From NCBI RefSeq assembly GCF_021390495.1, contig NZ_JAJEJP010000001.1:1984001-2048000 (forward strand): 64,000 nucleotides of DNA, read 5' to 3'. Shown here one piece after another: positions 1 to 10,068 of this stretch (position 1 is the first letter of the stretch; each line of letters begins with the position of its first letter). Made by a program: the position numbers and the translations under genes. The notes beneath the pieces are model-generated. The model was not told the origin of the DNA. It was given only the letters and a program-made list of their open reading frames with translations, and searched no databases. The stretch is from Paraburkholderia sp. ZP32-5 (GTDB lineage Bacteria; Pseudomonadota; Gammaproteobacteria; Burkholderiales; Burkholderiaceae).

Positions 1-372
1 ATTCCGGAGTTGATCGGCCGTCTGCCGGTGGTCGCGACGCTCGGCAAGCTCGACGAAGCGGCGTTGATGAAGATTCTCGTCGAACCGAAGAATGCGCTCG
101 TCAAGCAGTACCACAAGCTGTTCAACATGGAGCGCGTCGAACTCGAAATCCGTCCGGCCGCGCTGCAGGCAGTGGCACGCAAAGCGATCCGCCGCAAGAC
201 GGGCGCGCGAGGTCTGCGCTCGATTCTGGAACAGGCGTTGCTCGATGTGATGTACGACCTGCCGCAAATGAAAGGCGTTAGCAAGGTCATCATCGACGAC
301 AACGTTATCGACGGCGACGGCAAACCGCTACTAATCTACGAAGACGCGCCAAAGGTCGCGGGTTCGAACTGA
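1..372 (+). CDS. clpX: ClpX, ATP-dependent unfoldase (3' end only)
   Basis: C-terminal 123 codons of ClpX, the AAA+ unfoldase that feeds substrates to the ClpP peptidase in the cytoplasm; the gene begins before the window. The visible part opens in the conserved [14 protein letters not shown] block, whose Arg matches the arginine finger of the family. It continues through the small AAA+ subdomain, with the sensor-2 motif [18 protein letters not shown] near visible residues 69-86, and ends in a short variable tail. It lies directly upstream of lon, the classical clpX-lon arrangement, and is closed by a clear hairpin terminator, so lon is at least partly transcribed on its own. The zinc-binding domain and Walker motifs are outside the window. 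Confidence 0.96.
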   Translation: MPELIGRLPVVATLGKLDEAALMKILVEPKNALVKQYHKLFNMERVELEIRPAALQAVARKAIRRKTGARGLRSILEQALLDVMYDLPQMKGVSKVIIDDNVIDGDGKPLLIYEDAPKVAGSN

Positions 373-392
373 TCGGCTTACGGGTTCTGCAA

Positions 393-426
393 AAAAAGCC
401 GTTCATGGCGACGTGAACGGCTTTTT
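393..426 (+). terminator. Rho-independent terminator after clpX
   Basis: Perfect 13-bp stem (393-405 with 414-426) around an 8-base loop. The stem core is AGCCGTTCA/TGAACGGCT, and the 3' arm runs into a run of five T. It begins 20 bases after the clpX stop. Confidence 0.9.
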
Positions 427-573
427 CGTTTATCGTGTGGTCAGATTGGTTGTTTTCACTATGGAGTCATTGAACCTTCGGAGTCTCTGAACTTTTCCCA
501 CACGCGAAGGCTTGCAATATTTTCTGCTGGCCTCACCTATCGAACGAACTGATTCCACTCATGGGGAAATGAA

Positions 574-2994
574 ATGTCAGGAACCCAACTCCTCCCGCCG
601 GAACGCATTACGTTGCCGCTGCTCCCGCTGCGCGACGTAGTCGTTTTCCCGCACATGGTGATTCCGCTCTTCGTAGGCCGCCCGAAGTCGATCAAGGCTC
701 TCGAAGCAGCGATGGAAGGCGGCAAGCACATCATGCTCGTCGCCCAGAAAACGGCTGCGAAAGATGAGCCGACCGAAAAGGACATGTACGAAGTAGGGTG
801 TGTTGCCAACATCCTGCAAATGCTGAAGCTGCCCGACGGCACCGTGAAGGTGCTCGTCGAAGGCTTGCAGCGCGCGAAGACGCTTTCCATCGAAGAACAG
901 GAAACGCAGTTCTCGTGCGAAGTCATGCCGCTCGAACCCGACCACGCCGACAGCGCTGAAACCGAAGCACTGCGTCGCGCGATCGTGTCGCAGTTCGACC
1001 AGTATGTGAAGCTGAACAAGAAGATCCCGCCGGAGATCCTGACGTCGCTGTCGGGCATCGACGAGGCCGGGCGTCTGGCCGATACGATCGCGGCGCATCT
1101 GCCGCTCAAGCTCGACCAGAAGCAGCACATCCTCGAGATGTTCCCGGTGATCGAGCGCCTCGAGCATCTGCTCGCGCAACTCGAAGCCGAGATCGACATC
1201 CTTCAGGTCGAAAAACGTATCCGTGGGCGCGTAAAGCGTCAGATGGAGAAGAGCCAGCGCGAGTACTACCTGAACGAACAGGTCAAGGCGATCCAGAAGG
1301 AACTCGGCGAAGGCGAAGAAGGTGCGGATCTCGAAGAACTCGAGAAGCGCATCACGGCTGCGCGCATGCCGAAGGAAGCGAAGAAGAAGGCCGACGCCGA
1401 GCTGAAGAAGCTCAAGCTGATGTCGCCGATGTCGGCGGAAGCGACGGTCGTGCGCAACTACATCGACACGCTGATTGGCTTGCCGTGGCGCAAGAAGAGC
1501 AAGGTCAACAACGACCTGTCGAATGCGGAGCGCGTGCTCGACGAAGACCACTTCGGTCTCGAGAAGGTGAAGGAACGTATTCTCGAGTATCTCGCGGTGC
1601 AGCAACGTGTCGACAAGGTCAAGGCGCCGATCCTGTGCCTCGTTGGGCCTCCGGGTGTCGGTAAGACGTCGCTGGGCCAATCGATTGCACGTGCAACGAA
1701 TCGCAAGTTCGTGCGTATGGCACTCGGTGGCGTGCGCGACGAGGCCGAGATTCGCGGCCACCGTCGGACCTACATCGGTTCGATGCCGGGCAAGATCCTG
1801 CAGAGCCTGACCAAGGTCGGCGTGCGCAATCCGCTCTTCCTGCTCGACGAAGTCGACAAGATGGGCCAGGATTTCCGTGGCGATCCGTCGTCGGCGTTGC
1901 TCGAAGTGCTCGATCCGGAACAGAACCATACGTTCGCCGATCACTATGTTGAAGTCGACTTCGATCTGTCGGATGTGATGTTCGTCGCGACGTCGAACTC
2001 GCTGAACATTCCGCCGCCGCTGCTCGACCGGATGGAAGTCATCCGTCTGTCTGGCTACACGGAAGACGAGAAGGTCAGCATCGCGCAGCGTTATCTGTTG
2101 CCGAAGCAGAAGAAGAACAACGGTCTCAAGGATGGCGAGATCGAAGTGACGGAAAGCGCGATCCGCGACATCATCCGTTACTACACGCGTGAGGCCGGTG
2201 TGCGTTCGCTCGAGCGTGAAGTGTCGAAGATTTGCCGCAAGGTCGTGAAGATGCTTCTGCTGAAGAAGGCGGAAGGCGCGGTGAAGGTCGACGGCAGCAA
2301 CCTCGACACGTTCCTTGGCGTGCGCAAGTACGACTTCGGTCTGGCCGCGAAGGAAAATCAGGTTGGCCAGGTCACGGGTCTCGCGTGGACGGAAGTGGGC
2401 GGCGATCTGCTGACCATTGAAGCCGCTGTGATGCCGGGCAAGGGCAACGTCACGCGCACGGGCTCACTCGGCGACGTGATGAAGGAATCGGTCGAAGCAG
2501 CGCGTACGGTGGTTCGCTCGCGTTCGCGTCGTCTCGGTGTCAAGGACGAAGCGTTCGAGAAGCAGGACATCCACATCCACGTGCCGGAAGGTGCGACGCC
2601 GAAGGACGGTCCTTCGGCCGGTATCGCGATGACGACGGCGCTGGTGTCGGTGTTGACCGGTATTCCGGTGCGTGCCGATGTCGCGATGACGGGCGAAATC
2701 ACGCTGCGTGGCGAAGTTCTGCCGATCGGCGGGTTGAAAGAGAAGTTGCTCGCGGCACATCGCGGTGGCATCAAGCTCGTGCTGATTCCGGAAGAAAACG
2801 TCAAGGATCTGACGGAGATTCCGGACAACGTGAAGAACGCAATCGAAATCGTGCCGGTCCGCTGGATCGACAAGGTGCTCGAACTGGCGCTCGAACGTGT
2901 GCCGCAGCCGTTGCCGGAAGAAGAGCCCAAGCCTGCAACGCCCGTCGCGGCTGAGCCGGGCAAGGACGGCGCCACCGAGGTTGTGAAGCACTGA
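574..2994 (+). CDS. lon: Lon ATP-dependent protease
   Basis: 806-residue LonA protease, a cytoplasmic AAA+ serine protease that degrades misfolded and regulatory proteins. An N-terminal substrate-binding domain begins at about residue 10 ([23 protein letters not shown]) and leads through a coiled helical region (about 185-280). The AAA+ module has Walker A GPPGVGKT near 358-365 and Walker [10 protein letters not shown] near 420-430. The C-terminal peptidase has catalytic Ser681 in PKDGPSAG and Lys724 in [14 protein letters not shown]. Length fits the family (784 in E. coli), with a short Pro/Glu-rich tail. The start at 574 is preceded by GGGGAA. No convincing sigma-32 promoter could be read upstream. 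Confidence 0.98.
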   Translation: MSGTQLLPPERITLPLLPLRDVVVFPHMVIPLFVGRPKSIKALEAAMEGGKHIMLVAQKTAAKDEPTEKDMYEVGCVANILQMLKLPDGTVKVLVEGLQRAKTLSIEEQETQFSCEVMPLEPDHADSAETEALRRAIVSQFDQYVKLNKKIPPEILTSLSGIDEAGRLADTIAAHLPLKLDQKQHILEMFPVIERLEHLLAQLEAEIDILQVEKRIRGRVKRQMEKSQREYYLNEQVKAIQKELGEGEEGADLEELEKRITAARMPKEAKKKADAELKKLKLMSPMSAEATVVRNYIDTLIGLPWRKKSKVNNDLSNAERVLDEDHFGLEKVKERILEYLAVQQRVDKVKAPILCLVGPPGVGKTSLGQSIARATNRKFVRMALGGVRDEAEIRGHRRTYIGSMPGKILQSLTKVGVRNPLFLLDEVDKMGQDFRGDPSSALLEVLDPEQNHTFADHYVEVDFDLSDVMFVATSNSLNIPPPLLDRMEVIRLSGYTEDEKVSIAQRYLLPKQKKNNGLKDGEIEVTESAIRDIIRYYTREAGVRSLEREVSKICRKVVKMLLLKKAEGAVKVDGSNLDTFLGVRKYDFGLAAKENQVGQVTGLAWTEVGGDLLTIEAAVMPGKGNVTRTGSLGDVMKESVEAARTVVRSRSRRLGVKDEAFEKQDIHIHVPEGATPKDGPSAGIAMTTALVSVLTGIPVRADVAMTGEITLRGEVLPIGGLKEKLLAAHRGGIKLVLIPEENVKDLTEIPDNVKNAIEIVPVRWIDKVLELALERVPQPLPEEEPKPATPVAAEPGKDGATEVVKH

Positions 2995-3063
2995 CGCCTG
3001 AAAAGCGCTGAAACAATCGGACGCGCGAAAGCGCTGGCAGCAGCGCTTTAATGTGATCTGAAC

Positions 3064-3093
3064 AAAAACCCGCGGCTTCGGCCGCGGGTTTTT
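3064..3093 (+). terminator. Rho-independent terminator after lon
   Basis: Perfect 13-bp stem (3064-3076 with 3081-3093) closed by a TTCG tetraloop, GC-rich core CCCGCGGC/GCCGCGGG, followed by a T run. It lies 70 bases downstream of the lon stop. Confidence 0.93.
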
Positions 3094-3257
3094 TATTGCC
3101 CGCAAGGTTTGACGAAGGACAAGAAAAGGTCCTGTATTCCCACATCGTGGGTGCGCTGAAAGACGTTCCGCATTTCTGTGCCGATACGCTGATCCCGCAG
3201 CGATATTGGCCAATAAAAAAGTCCCTCTAAAACCGCTCAGATCAGGCTCAACCCCGC

Positions 3258-3286
3258 TTGACACAAGGGTTTCGGCCACATCTAAT
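3258..3286 (+). promoter_or_regulatory. Sigma-70 promoter for hupB
   Basis: TTGACA (3258-3263), 17-bp spacer, TCTAAT (3281-3286): a near-consensus housekeeping promoter about 85 bases upstream of the HU start. The rest of the 377-base lon-hupB gap holds the lon terminator and a 12-bp palindrome TATTGGCCAATA at 3204-3215, about 43 bases upstream of the -35 box. I see no other gene there. Confidence 0.8.
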
Positions 3287-3371
3287 GAGGCGGCCCGGCC
3301 TTACAGCCGGCCGCATGGAGCGAGGCGCAGGAAAGCACTATCACAATTGCCATACATTCTCGGGGGTAGGA

Positions 3372-3644
3372 ATGAACAAGACGGAATTGATCGATCACAT
3401 CGCTGAGCAAGCTGATATCTCAAAGGCCGCGGCCGGCCGTGCACTCGATGCAGTGATCGCGGGTGTCAAAAATACGTTGAAGAAGGGCGGTTCGGTTACG
3501 CTCGTCGGCTTCGGCACGTTCGCAGTCGGCAAGCGCACGGCGCGCACCGGACGCAATCCGCGCACCGGCGCCGCAATCAAAATCAAGGCAGCGAAGGTTC
3601 CCAAATTTAGGCCTGGTAAAGCGCTGAAGGATGCGCTAAACTAA
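3372..3644 (+). CDS. hupB: DNA-binding protein HU (beta type)
   Basis: 90-residue HU histone-like protein that bends and compacts the nucleoid as a dimer. The sequence shows [21 protein letters not shown], the [21 protein letters not shown] beta-arm region with the Pro that intercalates at kinks, and the C-terminal helix [16 protein letters not shown]. Length is exactly that of the family. The start at 3372 has a strong purine-rich site GGGGGTAGG immediately upstream. It is driven by a near-consensus promoter and sits downstream of lon, as in many proteobacteria. No clear terminator separates it from the tRNA genes, so read-through into them is possible. Confidence 0.98.
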   Translation: MNKTELIDHIAEQADISKAAAGRALDAVIAGVKNTLKKGGSVTLVGFGTFAVGKRTARTGRNPRTGAAIKIKAAKVPKFRPGKALKDALN

Positions 3645-3722
3645 TGGGCTTGCTGCTTGAGGAATTGCCTGAGCCGGCTTGTCTGGAGATGGCGGCAGCA
3701 ACGAAGCACTGAATCACGAAAC

Positions 3723-3798
3723 GGGTGCTTAGCTCAGTTGGTAGAGCGGCGCCCTTACAAGGCGTAGGTCGGGAGTTCGAGCCTCTCAGCACCCACCA
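3723..3798 (+). tRNA. tRNA-Val (anticodon TAC)
   Basis: 76-base cloverleaf with encoded CCA. Acceptor arms GGGTGCT and AGCACCC pair perfectly, the D loop carries AGTTGGTA, anticodon loop CTTACAA gives TAC (valine), and the T loop is TTCGAGC. It lies 54 bases before tRNA-Asp, so the two are probably co-transcribed. Confidence 0.97.
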
Positions 3799-3852
3799 GT
3801 TTCAGATTCAAGAACAGTGTTTCAGCAGCGAATGCAGCAAAGCGCAGTATAA

Positions 3853-3929
3853 GGAGTGGTAGTTCAGTCGGTTAGAATACCGGCCTGTCACGCCGGGGGT
3901 CGCGGGTTCGAGTCCCGTCCACTCCGCCA
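3853..3929 (+). tRNA. tRNA-Asp (anticodon GTC)
   Basis: 77-base cloverleaf with encoded CCA. Acceptor arms GGAGTGG and CCACTCC pair, D loop AGTCGGTTAGA, anticodon loop CTGTCAC gives GTC (aspartate), T loop TTCGAGT. A terminator follows 10 bases later. Confidence 0.97.
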
Positions 3930-3938
3930 GTATCCACG

Positions 3939-3962
3939 AAAGGCGAACTCCGGTTCGCCTTT
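3939..3962 (+). terminator. Rho-independent terminator after the tRNA pair
   Basis: 10-bp perfect stem AAAGGCGAAC/GTTCGCCTTT (3939-3948 with 3953-3962), 4-base loop TCCG, and T run to 3965. It ends the tRNA-Val/tRNA-Asp transcript just before ppiD. Confidence 0.9.
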
Positions 3963-4015
3963 TTTATTGCCCGCTGTTGTAAGATCGGGCGTTCTGTTTT
4001 TGGCACCCCTTACGC

Positions 4016-5950
4016 ATGCTCGATTTTTTCCGCAATCACCAACGCCTGATGATGTTCATGCTCATCCTCGTCATTTTGCCGGGGTTGGGTTTTGTGGGTA
4101 TCCAGGGCTTCCGCGGCTTCTTTGACGAAAGTGCAAACGTCGCGAGTGTCAACGGCCACAACATTACCCGCGTCGAATATGACGACGCGATGCGTCAGCA
4201 ACTCGATCGCGCTCGTCAGGTGCTCGGCGCGCAGTTCGATATGAAGACGTTCGATACGCCGGAGCATCGCCGCGAAATCCTCGACGGCATGATCGAGCAG
4301 CGTGTGCTGGCCGATGAAACGCAGCGCCTGCATCTGACGGCATCTGACGATGCCGTGCGTCGCACACTGATGGCCGATCCGGTGATCTCGTCGCTGAAGA
4401 ATCCCGATGGCTCGATCGATATCGAGCGTTATAAGCAATTGCTCGCGATGCAGGGTATGACGCCCGATCAGTACGACGAGCGCGTGCGCTATACGCTCGC
4501 GATGCAGCAGTTGCCGGCGAGCATTCAGGGAAGCGCGTTCACGTCGAAGACGCTGGCGCAGCATCTGACCGAACTCGCGTTGCAGCAGCGTGAAGTGCAG
4601 GGCATCGCGTTCCATCCGCGCGACTATGCGGCGCAGGTCCAGCCGACCGACGCGCAACTGCAGGCCTACTACGATGCACATCGCAACGACTTCTCCACGC
4701 AGGCTACCGCGACGATCCAGTACGTCGTGATGTCGCCGGCCACTCTGTCCGACTCGGTTCAACCGAGCGACGCGGATCTGAAGAAGTACTACGACGACAA
4801 CCTTGCTCATTTCCGCACCGAAGGCGAAGTACGCGCGAGTCACATCCTGATCGCGGCGCCGAAGGATGCGAGCGCGGCCGACAAGGCGAAGGCAAAGCAG
4901 AAAGCCGAAGAAGTGCTCGCCCAGGTCAAGGCACATCCTGACCAGTTCGCGCAGATCGCGCAGCAGAATTCGCAGGATCCGGGTTCGGCGTCGAAGGGTG
5001 GCGATCTCGGTTACTTTGGTCGCGGCATGATCGCAGGCGGTCAGGCCTTCGACGACGCGGTGTTCGCGCTGAAGAAGGACGAAATCAGCGGCATCGTGCA
5101 AACGGACTTCGGCTTTCATATCGTCAAGGTCACGGACGTGAAGCCGACGGTCACGCGCTCGTTCGATGAAGTGAAAGACCAGATCACGAAGGAGTTGAAG
5201 GCGCAACTGGCTGCCAAGGCGTTCACCGACAACTCGGAAGGTTTCACGTCGCTCGTCTATGAAAAGGCGAAGAGTCTGCAGCCGGCCGCGGACAAATACA
5301 AGCTGCAGGTGCAGACCGCGACGGTCACGCCGCAGCCCGATCCGAAACTGCCGCCCGATAGCCCGCTGAACAACCCGAAGTTCCTCGAAGCGGTATTCGC
5401 GAACGACTCGGTGTCGGCGCATAACAATACGCAGGCAGTCGATGTCGGCGGCAACACGCTGATCTCGGCACGCGTGACCGACTACAAGCCTGCCGCAGTG
5501 CCGGCCTTCGACGCGGTCAAGGACGCAGTGCGTCAAAAGGTGATCGCCGCGCAGTCGGACGAAGCCGCGCACAAGGACGGACTCGCGAAGCTGGCCGAGT
5601 TCGAGAGGTCGAAAACGACCACCGGTTTCTCGTCGCCGCTGAAGGTGTCGCGCAATGATTCGCAGGGCGTCCCGCCCGCGGCGCTGAGCGCAATCTACAA
5701 AGTGGATGGGCAAAAATTGCCGGCTTACGTCGGTGTCGATCTCGGCGACGACGGTTATGCGATCTATCGCGTGAACCAGGTCGTGCCCGGCACGGCAATC
5801 GACCCGCACACTCTCGCCGCGTCGCAGCAGCAGGTCGCGCAGGTCGATGCGCAAACGCAGGCGGAAGCCTTCATCAAGGCGTTGCGCGAGCGTTCGAAGG
5901 TGAAATTCTACGGTTCGGTGGATACCGCCCCGCAGACGGCCGACCAGTAA
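4016..5950 (+). CDS. ppiD: PpiD, membrane-anchored periplasmic peptidyl-prolyl isomerase/chaperone
   Basis: 644-residue SurA/PpiD-family folding factor. One N-terminal transmembrane anchor (about residues 10-32, LMMFMLILVILPGLGFVGI) leaves the rest in the periplasm. A SurA-like N-domain follows (LDGMIEQRVLADE near 90). A single parvulin domain lies at about 265-370, with EVRASHILIAAP, DPGSASKGGDLGYFGRGMI and DFGFHIVKV. The remaining ~270 residues resemble the PpiD C-terminal chaperone region. The lon-hupB-tRNA-ppiD context fits PpiD (lon-hupB-ppiD in E. coli). Whether the parvulin domain is catalytically active cannot be read from the sequence; in E. coli it is thought to be largely inactive. 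A terminator follows the stop. Confidence 0.93.
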   Translation: MLDFFRNHQRLMMFMLILVILPGLGFVGIQGFRGFFDESANVASVNGHNITRVEYDDAMRQQLDRARQVLGAQFDMKTFDTPEHRREILDGMIEQRVLADETQRLHLTASDDAVRRTLMADPVISSLKNPDGSIDIERYKQLLAMQGMTPDQYDERVRYTLAMQQLPASIQGSAFTSKTLAQHLTELALQQREVQGIAFHPRDYAAQVQPTDAQLQAYYDAHRNDFSTQATATIQYVVMSPATLSDSVQPSDADLKKYYDDNLAHFRTEGEVRASHILIAAPKDASAADKAKAKQKAEEVLAQVKAHPDQFAQIAQQNSQDPGSASKGGDLGYFGRGMIAGGQAFDDAVFALKKDEISGIVQTDFGFHIVKVTDVKPTVTRSFDEVKDQITKELKAQLAAKAFTDNSEGFTSLVYEKAKSLQPAADKYKLQVQTATVTPQPDPKLPPDSPLNNPKFLEAVFANDSVSAHNNTQAVDVGGNTLISARVTDYKPAAVPAFDAVKDAVRQKVIAAQSDEAAHKDGLAKLAEFERSKTTTGFSSPLKVSRNDSQGVPPAALSAIYKVDGQKLPAYVGVDLGDDGYAIYRVNQVVPGTAIDPHTLAASQQQVAQVDAQTQAEAFIKALRERSKVKFYGSVDTAPQTADQ

Positions 5951-5984
5951 GCGTCATTGCCGGACTGTATGGACCGAACAAAAG

Positions 5985-6008
5985 AAAGCCCCGCGAGTGC
6001 GGGGCTTT
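5985..6008 (+). terminator. Rho-independent terminator after ppiD
   Basis: 10-bp stem AAAGCCCCGC/GCGGGGCTTT (5985-5994 with 5999-6008), loop GAGT, and T run to 6011. Confidence 0.92.
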
Positions 6009-6112
6009 TTTCATTCTGGCGATCGGCACGAGATTGACATGCGTGCCCGTCAATACGCCATCAGTCAGAGGCGGTGAAAAAGCGATCGCCCGCTACCGGA
6101 CAGGTGACGGCA

Positions 6113-6448
6113 TTACAGACATCCGCTGATCGCGCTGGTCGCCTGACTACCGCCGGCACCGGCCGAGCGGAAGCCGACCCACGAACCCTGGCCGTTCGGA
6201 CGTACCACCGCGGCGGCACCGTTAGGCGGTTGCTGACCCGGAACGTAGACATCCATTGCCTGATCGTTGGCGAGCATCGTTTGCGAGACCACCTGCTGTT
6301 GCGAAGCGTCCGCCCATTTATGCGCGATGCAGGTACCGACGGCGCGTGGCGGTTGCTGGCTTTGACCGACGGATTGGACGCCGGCGGGAGGTTGGCCGGC
6401 GCAGGCAGAGAGGGCAACAGTCAAAGCGATTAACGGTAGGTATTTCAC
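6113..6448 (-). CDS. Small lipoprotein of unknown function
   Basis: 111-residue predicted lipoprotein. Its N-terminus MKYLPLIALTVALSAC is a type II signal peptide with lipobox LSAC, putting the lipidated Cys at residue 16. The mature part has a Pro/Gln-rich linker (about 18-36), a Cys39-containing segment CIAHKWADASQQQVVSQ, and a Gly/Ser-rich end with a second Cys two residues from the C-terminus. Cys39 and Cys110 could form a disulfide (inference). A purine-rich site (GAGGAGATAACG on the coding strand) precedes the start. I do not recognise the family. It is transcribed toward ppiD, convergent with it. Confidence 0.75.
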   Translation of the reverse strand: MKYLPLIALTVALSACAGQPPAGVQSVGQSQQPPRAVGTCIAHKWADASQQQVVSQTMLANDQAMDVYVPGQQPPNGAAAVVRPNGQGSWVGFRSAGAGGSQATSAISGCL

Positions 6449-6564
6449 GTTATCTCCTCAGGAGTCGCTCAAGAATGAGCCGGGTCGCACGGCATCGCGA
6501 AAGTGCAACAACTACTTCGGCAACGCGTGTTCCCCTAGTTCCAGAAACAAGTCGTCAGCAGCCT

Positions 6565-7269
6565 TCAGTGCGGCGAACTTGTGCGAAGGAGTGGCTTGAC
6601 AGCGGGCCACACGTTGTCGAGTAGCACGGGCTGTGCCTGCTGGGTCGGATGAATCTGATCGGCCTGGAACATGTCCGGTTTATCCGCGATACCGGCGAGC
6701 AGGAAGGGCACGAGCGGCACGTGAAATTCCTTCGACAACTGGCCGTAGAGGCCGTGGAACTTCTGCGTGTAGTCGGGGCCGTAATTGGGCGGTACGTACA
6801 TACCGATGAGCAGGACCTTCGCGTGACCTTGCTGAGCCTGCTCGATGATCGTGCGCAGGTTGTCCTCGGTCGTGGAGAGCGGCACGCCGCGCAACGCGTC
6901 GTTGGCACCGAGTTCGACGATCACGATGTTCGGCTTCAGCCGTTGCATCAGCGCGGGCAGGCGTGCCCGTCCGCCGCTTGTCGTGTCGCCGCTGATGCTC
7001 GCGTTGGCGACGCTATAATCGATTCGCTCTTCGGCCAGACGCTGACGCATCAACGCGACCCAGCCGGTGTCGCGGGGCAGGCCGTATTCGGCGGAGATGC
7101 TGTCGCCGAGCACGACGATCACCGGCTTCGCGGGCTCCGGCGCATTAGCCGCATGAACCGGTAAGGGCAATACAACCAGCGCGACGGCCATCATGGCCGT
7201 GCCGACTGCCGCGGTCAACACCGCGGCGCGAGGGGCGATGGCGCGCACTTTCAACCTACGCTTCACCAT
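6565..7269 (-). CDS. tesA: TesA-type arylesterase / lysophospholipase (SGNH hydrolase)
   Basis: 234-residue exported SGNH hydrolase, like E. coli TesA (acyl-CoA thioesterase I / protease I / lysophospholipase L1), which cleaves acyl esters and thioesters in the periplasm. A long signal peptide ends near VHA-ANA (about residue 40). Block I is GDSIS with nucleophile Ser57, the Gly block is SGDTTSGG, block III is ELGANDALRG, and block V is DQIHPT with the catalytic Asp and His. The frame is open 50 codons further upstream, but that would run over the divergent ABC gene and add an improbable leader, so I chose the start at 7269. That codon overlaps the start of the divergent gene. E. coli tesA/ybbA are also divergent. 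Confidence 0.88.
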   Translation of the reverse strand: MVKRRLKVRAIAPRAAVLTAAVGTAMMAVALVVLPLPVHAANAPEPAKPVIVVLGDSISAEYGLPRDTGWVALMRQRLAEERIDYSVANASISGDTTSGGRARLPALMQRLKPNIVIVELGANDALRGVPLSTTEDNLRTIIEQAQQGHAKVLLIGMYVPPNYGPDYTQKFHGLYGQLSKEFHVPLVPFLLAGIADKPDMFQADQIHPTQQAQPVLLDNVWPAVKPLLRTSSPH

Positions 7270-7954
7270 GCCAAACAGAACTGATCCAGTCATCGAAGTG
7301 CGGGGTTTGTGCAAGAAGGTTAAGGATGCAACAGGCGAGCTGACGATTCTCGACGACATCGATCTTGCGATCGATGCCGGCAGCAGCGTCGCGATCGTCG
7401 GTGCCTCCGGGTCGGGCAAGTCTACGCTGCTCGGCTTGCTCGCGGGATTGGACAGCGCAAGCGAGGGCTCGGTTCGGCTACTCGGCCACGAACTCGGCGA
7501 ATTGAATGAAGACCAGCGCGCGGCATTGCGCGGCGGCGCCGTCGGCTTCGTGTTCCAGTCGTTTCAACTGATGCCGCATCTGACCGCGCTCGAAAACGTC
7601 ACGTTGCCGCTCGAACTGCGAGGCGGCATCAGTACACGCGACGCCGCGCAACGTGCGCGCGAACTGCTCGATCAGGTCGGGCTGGGCAAGCGCACCGGAC
7701 ACTATCCGAAGCTGCTGTCCGGCGGCGAGCAACAGCGCGTTGCGCTCGCGCGTGCGTTCGTCACGCGTCCGGCGATCCTGTTCGCCGACGAACCGACCGG
7801 CAGCCTCGACGCGGCCACCGGCCACGCGGTGATCGATCTGATGTTCGAGATGAATCGCGCGCACGGCGCGACACTCGTGCTCGTCACGCACGACATCGAA
7901 CTGGCGCGCCGCTGTGACATGACGGTGACGATCGAAGCAGGGCGGCTCGCGTAA
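7268..7954 (+). CDS. ybbA: ABC transporter ATP-binding protein, YbbA/LolD type
   Basis: 228-residue ATPase of the MacB/LolD class. Walker A is GASGSGKST (about residues 45-53), Q-loop FQSFQLMPHLTALENV, signature LSGGEQQRVALARA, Walker B ILFADEPTGSLD, and the H-loop His is in LVTHDIE. E. coli YbbA pairs with the permease YbbP, but here the next gene is pgi on the other strand and no permease is in the window, so its partner is elsewhere or lost. The start at 7268 lacks a clear ribosome-binding site. An in-frame ATG at 7238 has GAGGGG in front of it and would add ten residues, so the start is uncertain. Confidence 0.9.
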   Translation: MPNRTDPVIEVRGLCKKVKDATGELTILDDIDLAIDAGSSVAIVGASGSGKSTLLGLLAGLDSASEGSVRLLGHELGELNEDQRAALRGGAVGFVFQSFQLMPHLTALENVTLPLELRGGISTRDAAQRARELLDQVGLGKRTGHYPKLLSGGEQQRVALARAFVTRPAILFADEPTGSLDAATGHAVIDLMFEMNRAHGATLVLVTHDIELARRCDMTVTIEAGRLA

Positions 7955-8071
7955 CGAACTGAGCGGGACGTACAGCTCAACGCATCGGGCTCGCTGCGAA
8001 AGTGAAAGCATTACAACGAGCCCGACTCCAACGAGTCGGACCGCAGCGAGCCCGACTCGCTGCCTCAGATA

Positions 8072-9694
<1,623 letters not shown>

Positions 9695-10068
9695 AGCGTC
9701 CGTCTAACCAAGGGGCAGGAAGGAAGGCGCGCGCATGAAGCGCGGCCGAGAGTGATGCGGCGATGCAGTCAGAGCGATGCCGCGCGGCCGGGCTCGGTTC
9801 TGGCGGCCGGCGGAAACTCACGGATTTCGCGAAGCTTGCAGACCGCGCGAATCTCGCGAAGTGCGAAGCGCCGCGCGCCCGTTGAAGTCCCGCCGCCACC
9901 CGCGATCGATCCGACGCGCGGCGTAGACAACCAGTATAGCGGGGATGCGTGACCGGCAGCAGCGCATGATGGCGCTGCCCGCATACAGGGACGATAGCGC
10001 TCGATACGTGTGCGGCATGCGACGTGAGCGTCGACGTGGACGTCGATGCGAATGCCGATGCAGGTGTA
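9695..10068. other. 374-base gap between nnr and pgi
   Basis: No credible gene. The sequence is GC-rich with local short repeats (TCGCGAAG twice at about 9825-9862, and repeated GACGT/GTCGA units at 10021-10050). A minus-strand TATACT (complement of 9933-9938) could be the -10 element of a pgi promoter about 240 bases upstream of its start, but I see no good -35 partner. Confidence 0.5.

Noticed and set aside
561..572. Mini-frame ATG GGG AAA TGA just before lon
   Set aside because: Three codons, overlaps the ribosome-binding site; no evidence of function.
577..1944. 455-codon frame antisense to lon
   Set aside because: Mirror of lon codon bias; no recognisable domain.
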